Assembly (NCBI GenBank): GCA_964057225.1
Contig: OZ059897.1
Coordinates: 434,001 to 498,000 of the forward strand
DNA length: 64,000 bases
Origin: Auanema rhodensis
Lineage: Eukaryota; Nematoda; Chromadorea; Rhabditida; Rhabditidae
Reading direction: 5' to 3'
Part shown: in pieces, positions 50,728 to 63,748 of the stretch
How positions within the stretch are numbered: the first letter of the stretch is position 1
Layout: each line of letters begins with the position of its first letter
The notes under the pieces: generated by a model
What the model saw: only the letters and a program-made list of their open reading frames with translations
Database searches by the model: none
What the model was told of the DNA's origin: nothing
Translations under genes and position numbers: made by a program

Positions 50728-53059
50728 AAATTATCAAGAGATGTACAAAATATACTAGAGTAAAATATTATTTATTCCATGAACATGATACGAAAGAAAG
50801 TTATAACAAGTCATGGTAAAATCAAGTATTAAAAACAAAAAAAAGTATCAAGAAGCATCTTCAGTAGGAAAACATGAAGAAATTTTAACAAATACACAGA
50901 AGAATGAGAAAATTATCAAGAGATGCATAACGTATTATAGAGTATCAGTAAACATTTAAAATATGAACAGATTTCGAAAAAAGTAATATCATTTCATGGG
51001 GAAGTATTAAAGCAAAGAAGAAGTATCAAGAAGGATTTTCAATAAGAAAACATGAAGAAATTTCAACAAATACAAATAAGAATGAGAAAATTATCAAGAG
51101 ATATATAACGTACTATAGAGTATCAGTAAACATTTTAAATATGAACAGGTTTCAAAAAAAGTTATAACAAGTCATGGTAAAATCAAGTTTTAAAAGCAAA
51201 GAAGAAGTATCAAGAAGGATTTTCAGTAAGAAAACATGAAGAAATTTTAACAAATACAAAAAAGAATGAGAAAATTATCGAAAGATGCATAACATATTAT
51301 AGAGTATCAGTAAACATTTGGAATATGAACAGGTTTCAGAAAAAGTTATAACAAGTCATGGTAAAATCAAGTTTTAAAAGCAAAGAAGAAGTATCAAGAA
51401 GGATTTTCAGTAAGAAAACATGAAGAAATTTTAACAAATACAAAGAAGAATGAAAAAATTATCAAGAGATGCATAACGTATTATAGAGTATCAGTAAACA
51501 TTTAAAATATGAACAGATTTCGAAAAAAGTAATATCATTTCATGGGGAAGTATTAAAAGCAAAGAAGAAGTATCAAGAAGGATTTTCAATAAGAAAACAT
51601 GAAGAAATTTCAACAAATACAAATAAGAATGAGAAAATTATCAAAAGATATATAACGTACTATAGAGTATCAGTAAACATTTAAAATATGAACAGATTTC
51701 GAAAAAAGTAATATCATTTCATGGGGAAGTTTTAAAAGCAAAGAAGAAGTATCAAGAAGGATTTTCAGTAAGAAAACATGAAGAAATTTTAACAAATACA
51801 AAAAAGAATGAGAAAATTATCGAAAGATGCATAACATATTATAGAGTATCAGTAAACATTTTAAATATGAACAGGTTTCAAAAAAAGTTATAACAAGTCA
51901 TGGTAAAATCAAGTTTTAAAAGCAAAGAAGAAGTATCAAGAAGGATTTTCAGTAAGAAAACATGAAGAAATTTTAACAAATACAAAGAAGAATGAAAAAA
52001 TTATCAAGAGATGCATAACGTATTATAGAGTATCAGTAAACATTTAAAATATGAACAGATTTCGAAAAAAGTAATATCATTTCATGGGGAAGTATTAAAA
52101 GCAAAGAAGAAGTATCAAGAAGGATTTTCAATAAGAAAACATGAAGAAATTTCAACAAATACAAATAAGAATGAGAAAATTATCAAAAGATATATAACGT
52201 ACTATAGAGTATCAGTAAACATTTTAAATATGAACAGGTTTCAAAAAAAGTTATAACAAGTCATGGTAAAATCAAGTTTTAAAAGCAAAGAAGAAGTATC
52301 AACAAGGATTTTCAGTAAGAAAACATGAAGAAATTTTAACAAATACAAAAAAGAATGAGAAAATTATCGAAAGATGCATAACATATTATAGAGTATCAGT
52401 AAACATTTGGAATATGAACAGGTTTCAAAAAAAGTTATAACAAGTCATGGTAAAATCAAGTTTTAAAAGCAAAGAAGAAGTATCAACAAGGATTTTCAGT
52501 AAGAAAACATGAAGAAATTTTAACAAATACAAAAAAGAATGAGAAAATTATCGAAAGATGCATAACATATTATAGAGTATCAGTAAACATTTGGAATATG
52601 AACAGGTTTCAAAAAAAGTTATAACAAGTCATGGTAAAATCAAGTTTTAAAAGCAAAGAAGAAGTATCAAGAAGGATTTTCAGTAAGAAAACATGAAGAA
52701 ATTTTAACAAATACAAAACAGAATGACAAAATTATCGAAAGATGTACAAAGTATACTAGAGTATCAGTAAACATTTAAAATATGAACAGGTTTCAACAAA
52801 AGTAAAATCAAGTCATGATAAAATTAAGTATTAAAAACAAAGAAGAAGTATCAAGAAGGATTTTCAGTAAGAACACATGAAGAAATTTTAACAAATACAA
52901 AGAAGAATGAGAAAATTATCAAGAGATATATAACGTACTATAGAGTATCAGTAAACATTTTAAATATGAACAGGTTTCAAAAAAAGTTATAACAAGTCAT
53001 GGTAAAATCAAGTTTTAAAAGCAAAGAAGAAGTATCAAGAAGGATTTTCAGCAAGAAAA
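50728..53059 (+). repeat. Satellite 2 proximal block, mixed type A and type B units
   Basis: The unit nearest the junction is type C-like with agtaaaatattatttattcc and gcatcttcagtagg. Alternating 179- and 184-bp units follow: spacings of catgaag from 50873 are 178, 184, 184, 179, 179, 184, 179, 184 and 184. One unit near 51010 lacks an A (attaaagcaaag), giving 178. Units around 52.3-52.6 kb share gtatcaacaagg and atttggaatatg. Confidence 0.8.
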
Positions 53060-55635
53060 CATGAAGAAATTTTAACAAATACAAAGAAGAATGAGAAAAT
53101 TATCGAAAGATGTACAAATTATACTAGAGTATCAGTAAACATTTAAAATATGAACAGGTTTCAACAAAAGTAATATCAAGTCATGATAAAATCAAGTATT
53201 AAAAACAAAAAAAAAGTATCAAGAAGGATTTTATGTAAGAAAACATGAAGAAATTTTAACAAATACAAAGAAGAATGAAAAAATTATCAAGAGATGCATA
53301 ACGTATTATAGAGTATCAGTAAACATTTTAAATATGAACAGGTTTCAAAAAAAGTTATAACAAGTCATGGTAAAATCAAGTTTTAAAAGCAAAGAAGAAG
53401 TATCAAGAAGGATTTTCAGTAAGAAAACATGAAGAAATTTTAACAAATACAAAGAAGAATGAGAAAATTATCAAGAGATATATAACGTACTATAGAGTAT
53501 CAGTAAACATTTTAAATATGAACAGGTTTCAAAAAAAGTTATAACAAGTCATGGTAAAATCAAGTTTTAAAAGCAAAGAAGAAGTATCAAGAAGGATTTT
53601 CAGTAAGAAAACATGAAGAAATTTTAACAAATACAAAGAAGAATGAAAAAATTATCAAGAGATGCATAACGTATTATAGAGTATCAGTAAACATTTTAAA
53701 TATGAACAGGTTTCAAAAAAAGTTATAACAAGTCATGGTAAAATCAAGTTTTAAAAGCAAAGAAGAAGTATCAAGAAGGATTTTCAGTAAGAAAACATGA
53801 AGAAATTTTAACAAATACAAAGAAGAATGAGAAAATTATCAAGAGATATATAACGTACTATAGAGTATCAGTAAACATTTTAAATATGAACAGGTTTCAA
53901 AAAAAGTTATAACAAGTCATGGTAAAATCAAGTTTTAAAAGCAAACAAGAAGTATCAAGAAGGATTTTCAGCAAGAAAACATGAAGAAATTTTAACAAAT
54001 ACAAAGAAGAATGAGAAAATTATCGAAAGATGTACAAATTATACTAGAGTATCAGTAAACATTTAAAATATGAACAGGTTTCAACAAAAGTAATATCAAG
54101 TCATGATAAAATCAAGTATTAAAAACAAAAAAAAAGTATCAAGAAGGATTTTATGTAAGAAAACATGAAGAAATTTTAACAAATACAAAGAAGAATGAAA
54201 AAATTATCAAGAGATGCATAACGTATTATAGAGTATCAGTAAACATTTTAAATATGAACAGGTTTCAAAAAAAGTTATAACAAGTCATGGTAAAATCAAG
54301 TTTTAAAAGCAAAGAAGAAGTATCAAGAAGGATTTTCAGCAAGAAAACATGAAGAAATTTTAACAAATACAAAGAAGAATGAGAAAATTATCGAAAGATG
54401 TACAAATTATACTAGAGTATCAGTAAACATTTAAAATATGAACAGGTTTCAACAAAAGTAATATCAAGTCATGATAAAATCAAGTATTAAAAACAAAAAA
54501 AAAGTATCAAGAAGGATTTTATGTAAGAAAACATGAAGAAATTTTAACAAATACAAAGAAGAATGAAAAAATTATCAAGAGATGCATAACGTATTATAGA
54601 GTATCAGTAAACATTTTAAATATGAACAGGTTTCAAAAAAAGTTATAACAAGTCATGGTAAAATCAAGTTTTAAAAGCAAAGAAGAAGTATCAAGAAGGA
54701 TTTTCAGTAAGAAAACATGAAGAAATTTTAACAAATACAAAGAAGAATGAGAAAATTATCAAGAGATATATAACGTACTATAGAGTATCAGTAAACATTT
54801 TAAATATGAACAGGTTTCAAAAAAAGTTATAACAAGTCATGGTAAAATCAAGTTTTAAAAGCAAAGAAGAAGTATCAAGAAGGATTTTCAGTAAGAAAAC
54901 ATGAAGAAATTTTAACAAATACAAAGAAGAATGAAAAAATTATCAAGAGATGCATAACGTATTATAGAGTATCAGTAAACATTTTAAATATGAACAGGTT
55001 TCAAAAAAAGTTATAACAAGTCATGGTAAAATCAAGTTTTAAAAGCAAAGAAGAAGTATCAAGAAGGATTTTCAGTAAGAAAACATGAAGAAATTTTAAC
55101 AAATACAAAGAAGAATGAGAAAATTATCAAGAGATATATAACGTACTATAGAGTATCAGTAAACATTTTAAATATGAACAGGTTTCAAAAAAAGTTATAA
55201 CAAGTCATGGTAAAATCAAGTTTTAAAAGCAAACAAGAAGTATCAAGAAGGATTTTCAGCAAGAAAACATGAAGAAATTTTAACAAATACAAAGAAGAAT
55301 GAGAAAATTATCGAAAGATGTACAAATTATACTAGAGTATCAGTAAACATTTAAAATATAAACAGGTTTCAACAAAAGTAATATCAAGTCATGATAAAAT
55401 CAAGTATTAAAAACAAAAAAAAAGTATCAAGAAGGATTTTATGTAAGAAAACATGAAGAAATTTTAACAAATACAAAGAAGAATGAAAAAATTATCAAGA
55501 GATGCATAACGTATTATAGAGTATCAGTAAACATTTTAAATATGAACAGGTTTCAAAAAAAGTTATAACAAGTCATGGTAAAATCAAGTTTTAAAAGCAA
55601 AGAAGAAGTATCAAGAAGGATTTTCAGTAAGAAAA
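53060..55635 (+). repeat. Satellite 2 HOR, two tandem copies of a 1288-bp 7-mer
   Basis: Seven 184-bp units recur in order in 53060-54347 and 54348-55635. Pairing markers 1288 bp apart are ttcagcaagaaaac before units 1 and 6, gattttatgtaag before units 2 and 7, gatatataacgtac in units 3 and 5, and a private gcaaacaagaag at 53941 and 55229. Units within the HOR differ more from each other than the two HOR copies do. Confidence 0.88.
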
Positions 55636-56366
55636 CATGAAGAAATTTTAACAAATACAAAGAAGAATGAGAAAATTATCAAGAGATATATAACGTACTA
55701 TAGAGTATCAGTAAACATTTTAAATATGAACAGGTTTCAAAAAAAGTTATAACAAGTCATGGTAAAATCAAGTTTTAAAAGCAAAGAAGAAGTATCAAGA
55801 AGGATTTTCAGTAAGAAAACATGAAGAAATTTTAACAAATACAAAGAAGAATGAAAAAATTATCAAGAGATGCATAACGTATTATAGAGTATCAGTAAAC
55901 ATTTTAAATATGAACAGGTTTCAAAAAAAGTTATAACAAGTCATGGTAAAATCAAGTTTTAAAAGCAAAGAAGAAGTATCAAGAAGGATTTTCAGTAAGA
56001 AAACATGAAGAAATTTTAACAAATACAAAAAAGAATGAGAAAATTATCGAAAGATGCATAACATATTATAGAGTATCAGTAAACATTTAAAATATGAACA
56101 GGTTTCAAAAAAAGTAATATCATTTCATGGGGAAGTATTAAAAGCAAAGAAGAAGTATCAAGAAGGATTTTCAATAAGAAAACATGAAGAAATTTTAACA
56201 AATACAAAGAAGAATGAGAAAATTATCAAGAAATGTATAACGTATTATAGAGTATCAGTAAACATTTAAAATATGAACAGGTTTCAAAAAAAGTAATATC
56301 AATTCATGGGAAAATCGAGTTTTAAAAGCAAAGAAGAAGTATCAAGAAGGAATTTCAGTAAGAAAA

Positions 56367-57281
56367 CATGAAGAAATTTTAACAAATACAAATAAGAATG
56401 AGAAAATTATCAAGAAATGTACAAAGTATACTAGAGTAAATAATTATTTACTACATGAACAAGATACGAGAGAAAGTAATATCAAGTCATGATAAAATCA
56501 AGTATTAAGAACAAAAAAAAAGTATCAAGAAGCATTTTCAGTAAGAAAACATGAAGAAATTTTAACAAATACAAATAAGAATGAGAAAATTATCAAGAAA
56601 TGTACAAAGTATACTAGAGTAAATAATTATTTACTACATGAACAAGATACGAAAGAAAGTAATATCAAGTCATGATAAAATCAAGTATTAAAAACAAAGA
56701 AGAAGTATCAAGAAGGATTTTCAATAAGAAAACATGAAGAAATTTTAACAAATACAAAGAAGAATGAGAAAATTATCAAGAAATGTACAAAGTATACTAG
56801 AGTAAATAATTATTTACTACATGAACAAGATACGAAAGAAAGTAATATCAAGTCATGATAAAATCAAGTATTAAAAACAAAAAAAAAGTATCAAGAAGCA
56901 TTTTCAGTAAGAAAACATGAAGAAATTTTAACAAATACAAATAAGAATGAGAAAATTATCAAGAAATGTACAAAGTATACTAGAGTAAATAATTATTTAC
57001 TACATGAACAAGATACGAAAGAAAGTAATATCAAGTCATGATAAAATCAAGTATTAAAAACAAAAAAAAAGTATCAAGAAGCATTTTCAGTAAGAAAACA
57101 TGAAGAAATTTTAACAAATACAAATAAGAATGAGAAAATTATCAAGAAATGTACAAAGTATACTAGAGTAAATAATTATTTACTACATGAACAAGATACG
57201 AAAGAAAGTAATATCAAGTCATGATAAAATCAAGTTTTAAAAGCAAAGAAGAAGTATCAAGAAGGATTTTCAGTAAGAAAA
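56367..57281 (+). repeat. Satellite 2, run of five type C units of 183 bp
   Basis: The catgaag motif lies at 56367, 56550, 56733, 56916, 57099 and 57282, exactly 183 bp apart. All units carry gtaaataattatttactac. 183 is 61 codons, so any forward frame is kept from unit to unit, but a TGA-TAA pair (tcatgataaaatc) closes it in each unit. Confidence 0.85.
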
Positions 57282-57465
57282 CATGAAGAAATTTTAACAA
57301 ATACAAAGAAGAATGAAAAAATTATCAAGAGATGCATAACGTATTATAGAGTATCAGTAAACATTTTAAATATGAACAGGTTTCAAAAAAAGTTATAACA
57401 AGTCATGGTAAAATCAAGTTTTAAAAGCAAAGAAGAAGTATCAAGAAGGATTTTCAGTAAGAAAA

Positions 57466-59652
57466 CATGAAGAAATTTTAACAAATACAAAAAAGAATGA
57501 GAAAATTATCGAAAGATGCATAACATATTATAGAGTATCAGTAAACATTTAAAATATGAACAGGTTTCAAAAAAAGTAATATCATTTCATGGGGAAGTAT
57601 TAAAAGCAAAGAAGAAGTATCAAGAAGGATTTTCAATAAGAAAACATGAAGAAATTTTAACAAATACAAAGAAGAATGAGAAAATTATCAAGAAATGTAT
57701 AACGTATTATAGAGTATCAGTAAACATTTAAAATATGAACAGGTTTCAAAAAAAGTAATATCAATTCATGGGAAAATCGAGTTTTAAAAGCAAAGAAGAA
57801 GTATCAAGAAGGAATTTCAGTAAGAAAACATGAAGAAATTTTAACAAATACAAATAAGAATGAGAAAATTATCAGGAGATGTACAAAGTATACTAGAGTA
57901 AACTATTATTTATTCCATGAACAGGATACGAAAGAAAGTTATAACAAGTCATGGTAAAATCAAGTATTAAAAACAAAAAAAAAGTATCAAGAAGCATTTT
58001 CAGTAAGAAAACATGAAGAAATTTTAACAAATACAAATAAGAATGAGAAAATTATCAAGAAATGTACAAAGTATACTAGAGTAAATAATTATTTACTACA
58101 TGAACAAGATACGAAAGAAAGTAATATCAAGTCATGATAAAATCAAGTATTAAAAACAAAGAAGAAGTATCAAGAAGGATTTTCAGTAAGAAAACATGAA
58201 GAAATTTTAACAAATACAAAAAAGAATGAGAAAATTATCGAAAGATGCATAACATATTATAGAGTATCAGTAAACATTTAAAATATGAACAGGTTTCAAA
58301 AAAAGTAATATCATTTCATGGGGAAGTATTAAAAGCAAAGAAGAAGTATCAAGAAGGATTTTCAATAAGAAAACATGAAGAAATTTTAACAAATACAAAG
58401 AAGAATGAGAAAATTATCAAGAAATGTATAACGTATTATAGAGTATCAGTAAACATTTAAAATATGAACAGGTTTCAAAAAAAGTAATATCAATTCATGG
58501 GAAAATCGAGTTTTAAAAGCAAAGAAGAAGTATCAAGAAGGAATTTCAGTAAGAAAACATGAAGAAATTTTAACAAATACAAATAAGAATGAGAAAATTA
58601 TCAGGAGATGTACAAAGTATACTAGAGTAAACTATTATTTATTCCATGAACAGGATACGAAAGAAAGTTATAACAAGTCATGGTAAAATCAAGTATTAAA
58701 AACAAAAAAAAAGTATCAAGAAGCATTTTCAGTAAGAAAACATGAAGAAATTTTAACAAATACAAATAAGAATGAGAAAATTATCAAGAAATGTACAAAG
58801 TATACTAGAGTAAATAATTATTTACTACATGAACAAGATACGAAAGAAAGTAATATCAAGTCATGATAAAATCAAGTATTAAAAACAAAGAAGAAGTATC
58901 AAGAAGGATTTTCAATAAGAAAACATGAAGAAATTTTAACAAATACAAAGAAGAATGAGAAAATTATCAAGAAATGTATAACGTATTATAGAGTATCAGT
59001 AAACATTTAAAATATGAACAGGTTTCAAAAAAAGTAATATCATTTCATGGGGAAGTATTAAAAGCAAAGAAGAAGTATCAAGAAGGATTTTCAATAAGAA
59101 AACATGAAGAAATTTTAACAAATACAAAGAAGAATGAGAAAATTATCAAGAAATGCATAACGTATTATAGAGTATCAGTAAACATTTAAAATATGAACAG
59201 GTTTCAAAAAAAGTAATATCAATTCATGGGAAAATCGAGTTTTAAAAGCAAAGAAGAAGTATCAAGAAGGAATTTCAGTAAGAAAACATGAAGAAATTTT
59301 TAAGAATACAAAGAAGAATGAGAAAATTATCAGGAGATGTACAAAGTATACTAGAGTAAACTATTATTTATTCCATGAACAGGATACGAAAGAAAGTTAT
59401 AACAAGTCATGGTAAAATCAAGTATTAAAAACAAAAAAAAGTATCAAGAAGCATTTTCAGTAAGAAAACATGAAGAAATTTTAACAAATACAAATAAGAA
59501 TGAGAAAATTATCAAGAGATATATAACGTACTATAGAGTATCAGTAAACATTTTAAATATGAACAGGTTTCAAAAAAAGTTATAACAAGTCATGGTAAAA
59601 TCAAGTTTTAAAAGCAAAGAAGAAGTATCAAGAAGGATTTTCAGTAAGAAAA
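57466..59652 (+). repeat. Satellite 2 HOR of 729 bp, 4-mer, about three copies
   Basis: The catgaag phase points 57466, 58195 and 58924 are 729 bp apart. The private atcaggagatg marker lies at 57871, 58600 and 59329, again 729 bp apart. The unit has type A, C and intermediate monomers with gggaaaatcgagttttaaaagc. The first monomer of the third copy is a different subtype, and the monomer at 59296 has a private tttttaagaatac change. The first two monomers also match 56004-56440. Confidence 0.83.
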
Positions 59653-60620
59653 CATGAAGAAATTTTAACAAATACAAAAAAGAATGACAAAATTATTGAA
59701 AGATGTACAAAGTATACTAGAGTATCAGTAAACATTTAAAATATGAACAGGTTTCAACAAAAGTAAAATCAAGTCATGATAAAATCAAGTATTAAAAACA
59801 AAAAAAAAGTATCAAGAAGCATTTTCAGTAAGAAAACAGGAAGAAATTTTAACAAATACAAAAAAGAATGAGAAAATTATCAAGAGATGTACAAAATATA
59901 CTAGAGTAAAATATTATTTATTCCATGAACATGATACGAAAGAAAGTTATAACAAGTCATGGTAAAATCAAGTATTAAAAACAAAAAAAAGTATCAAGAA
60001 GCATCTTCAGTAGGAAAACATGAAGAAATTTTAACAAATACACAGAAGAATGAGAAAATTATCAAGACATATATAACGTACTATAGAGTATCAGTAAACA
60101 TTTTAAATATGAACAGGTTTCAAAAAAAGTTATAACAAGTCATGGTAAAATCAAGTTTTAAAAGCAAAGAAGAAGTATCAAGAAGGATTTTCAGTAAGAA
60201 AACATGAAGAAATTTTAACAAATACAAAAAAGAATGACAAAATTATTGAAAGATGTACAAAGTATACTAGAGTATCAGTAAACATTTAAAATATGAACAG
60301 GTTTCAACAAAAGTAAAATCAAGTCATGATAAAATCAAGTATTAAAAACAAAAAAAAAGTATCAAGAAGCATTTTCAGTAAGAAAACAGGAAGAAATTTT
60401 AACAAATACAAAAAAGAATGAGAAAATTATCAAGAGATGTACAAAATATACTAGAGTAAAATATTATTTATTCCATGAACATGATACGAAAGAAAGTTAT
60501 AACAAGTCATGGTAAAATCAAGTATTAAAAACAAAAAAAAGTATCAAGAAGCATCTTCAGTAGGAAAACATGAAGAAATTTTAACAAATACACAGAAGAA
60601 TGAGAAAATTATCAAGAGAT
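59521..60620 (+). repeat. Satellite 2 HOR of 550 bp, 3-mer, two copies
   Basis: The atataacgtactatag marker lies at 59521, 60071 and 60621, 550 bp apart. Both copies share aatgacaaaattattg, agaaaacaggaag and gcatcttcagtagg with aatacacagaagaatg. The third monomer of this HOR is the same sequence as the junction-proximal unit at 50728-50924. Confidence 0.85.
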
Positions 60621-61549
60621 ATATAACGTACTATAGAGTATCAGTAAACATTTTAAATATGAACAGGTTTCAAAAAAAGTTATAACAAGTCATGGTAAAA
60701 TCAAGTTTTAAAAGCAAAGAAGAAGTATCAAGAAGGATTTTCAGTAAGAAAACATGAAGAAATTTTAACAAATACAAAAAAGAATGAGAAAATTATCGAA
60801 AGATGCATAACATATTATAGAGTATCAGTAAACATTTAAAATATGAACAGATTTCGAAAAAAGTAATATCATTTCATGGTAAAATCAAGTTTTAAAAGCA
60901 AAGAAGAAGTATCAAGAAGGATTTTCAATAAGAAAACATGAAGAAATTTCAACAAATACAAATAGGAATGAGAAAATTATCAAGAGATGTACAAAGTATA
61001 CTAGAGTAAACTATTATATATTCCATGAACATGATACGAAAAAAAGTTATAACAAGTCATGGTAAAATCAAGTATTAAAAACAAAAAAAAAGTATCAAGA
61101 AGCATTTTCAGTAAGAAAACATGAAGAAATTTTAACAAATACAAATAAGAATGAGAAAATTATCAAGAAATGTACAAAGTATACTAGAGTAAATAATTAT
61201 TTACTACATGAACAGGATACGAAAGAAAGTAATATCAAGTCATGATAAAATCAAGTATTAAAAGCAAAGAAGAAGTATCAAGAAGGATTTTCAATAAGAA
61301 AACATGAAGAAATTTCAACAAATACAAATAAGAATGAGAAAATTATCAAGAGATATATAACGTATTATAGAGTATCAGTAAACATTTAAAATATGAACAG
61401 GTTTCAAAAAAAGTAATATCATTTCATGGGGAAGTATTAAAAACAAAGAAGAAGTATCAAGAAGGATTTTCAGTAAGAAAACATGAAGAAATTTTAACAA
61501 ATACAAATAAGAATGAGAAAATTATCAAGAGATGCATAACGTATTATAG

Positions 61550-61783
61550 AGTATCAGTAAACATTTAAAATATGAACAGGTTTCAAAAAAAGTAATATCA
61601 TTTCATGGGGAAGTATTAAAAGCAAAGAAGAAGTATCAAGAAGGATTTTCAATAAGAAAACATGAAGAAATTTCAACAAATACAAATAAGAATGAGAAAA
61701 CTATCAAGAGATGTACAAAGTATACTAGAGTAAATAATTATTTACTACATGAACAAGATACGAAAGAAAGTAATATCAAGTCA
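61550..61783 (+). other. Long stop-free stretch across a type A/C unit of satellite 2
   Basis: From the base after TAG (61547-61549) to TGA (61784-61786) the forward frame is open for 78 codons, lysine- and glutamate-rich, with no in-frame ATG. Neighbouring type A units keep most of the same frame, while type B units close it early because of a 5-bp insertion. It is not called a gene: no start, no domain, and no continuation. It may be a remnant of coding sequence. See findings. Confidence 0.45.
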
Positions 61784-63550
61784 TGATAAAATCAAGTATT
61801 AAAAACAAAAAAAAAGTATCAAGAAGCATTTTCAGTAAGAAAACATGAAGAAATTTTAACAATTACAAATAAGAATGAGAAAATTATCAAGAAATGTACA
61901 AAGTATACTAGAGTAAACTATTATTTATTCCATGAACATGATACGAAAGAAAGTTATAACAAGTCATGGTAAAATCAAGTATTAAAAACAAAAAAAAAGT
62001 ATCAAGAAGCATCTTCAGTAGGAAAACATGAAGAAATTTTAACAAATACAAAGAAGAATGAGAAAATTATCAAGAAATGTACAAAGTATACTAGAGTAAA
62101 TAATTATTTACTACATGAACAAGATACGAAAGAAAGTAATATCAAGTCATGATAAAATCAAGTATTAAAAACAAAAAAAAAGTATCAAGAAGCATTTTCA
62201 GTAAGAAAACATGAAGAAATTTTAACAATTACAAATAAGAATGAGAAAATTATCAAGAAATGTACAAAGTATACTAGAGTAAACTATTATTTATTCCATG
62301 AACATGATACGAAAGAAAGTTATAACAAGTCATGGTAAAATCAAGTATTAAAAACAAAAAAAAAGTATCAAGAAGCATTTTCAGTAAGAAAACATGAAGA
62401 AATTTTAACAAATACAAATAAGAATGAGAAAATTATCAAGAATTGTACAAAGTATACTAGAGTAAATAATTATTTACTACATGAACAGGATACGAAAGAA
62501 AGTAATATCAAGTCATGATAAAATCAAGTATTAAAAACAAAAAAAAAGTATCAAGAAGCATTTTCAGTAAGAAAACATGAAGAAATTTTAACAAATACAA
62601 ATAAGAATGAGAAAATTATCAAGAAATGTACAAAGTATACTAGAGTAAACTATTATTTATTCCATGAACATGATACGAAAGAAAGTTATAACAAGTCAAG
62701 GTAAAATCAAGTATTAAAAACAAAAGAAAAGTATCAAGAAGCATTTTCAGTAAGAAAACATGAAGAAATTTTAACAAATACAAGGAAGAATGAAAAAATT
62801 ATCAAGAGATGCATAACGTATTATAGAGTATCAGTAAACATTTAAAATATTAACAGGTTTCAAAAAAAGTAATATCATTTCATGGGGAAGTATTAAAAGC
62901 AGAGAAGAAGTATCAAGAAGGATTTTCAGTAAGAAAACATGAAGAAATTTTAACAAATACAAAGAAGAATGAAAAAATTATCAAGAGATGCATAACGTAT
63001 TATAGAGTATCAGTAAACATTTAAAATATGAACAGGTTTCAAAAAAAGTAATATCATTTCATGGGGAAGTATTAAAAGCAAAGAAGAAGTATCAAGAAGG
63101 ATTTTCAATAAGAAAACATGAAGAAATTTCAACAAATACAAATAAGAATGAGAAAATTATCAAGAGATGTACAAAGTATACTAGAGTAAACTATTATTTA
63201 TTCCATGAACATGATACGAAAGAAAGTTATAACAAGTCATGGTAAAATCAAGTATTAAAAACAAAAAAAAAGTATCAAGAAGCATTTTCAGTAAGAAAAC
63301 ATGAAGAAATTTTAACAAATACAAATAAGAATGAGAAAATTATCAAGAAATGTACAAAGTATACTAGAGTAAACTATTATTTATTCCATGAACATGATAC
63401 GAAAGAAAGTTATAACAAGTCAAGGTAAAATCAAGTATTAAAAACAAAAGAAAAGTATCAAGAAGCATTTTCAGTAAGACAACATGAAGAAATTTCAACA
63501 AATACAAAAAAGAATGAGAAAATTATCGAAAGATGCATAACATATTATAG

Positions 63551-63748
63551 AGTATCAGTAAACATTTGGAATATGAACAGGTTTCAAAAAAAGTAATATC
63601 AATTCATGGGGAAGTATTAAAAGCAGAGAAGAAGTATCAAGAAGGATTTTCAGTAGGAAAACATGAAGAAATTTTAACAAATGCAAAGAAGAATGAGAAA
63701 ATTATCAAGAAATGTATAACGTATTATAGAGTATCAGTAAACATTTAA
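63551..63748 (+). other. Diverged satellite 2 unit with an intact 65-codon open frame
   Basis: This unit has private changes (gcagagaagaag, gtaggaaaacatg, aatgcaaagaag) yet keeps the type A frame open from after TAG (63548-63550) to TAA (63746-63748). The only start-like codon near the beginning is TTG at 63566. The encoded peptide is hydrophilic and rich in Lys, Glu and Ile, with no domain that I recognise. It is a repeat unit, not a gene, on present evidence. Confidence 0.45.

Noticed and set aside
353-51000. Common origin of satellites 1 and 2
   Set aside because: Only short chance matches such as gaaaatcgag were found, and the periods and base skew differ. A computed alignment could revisit this.
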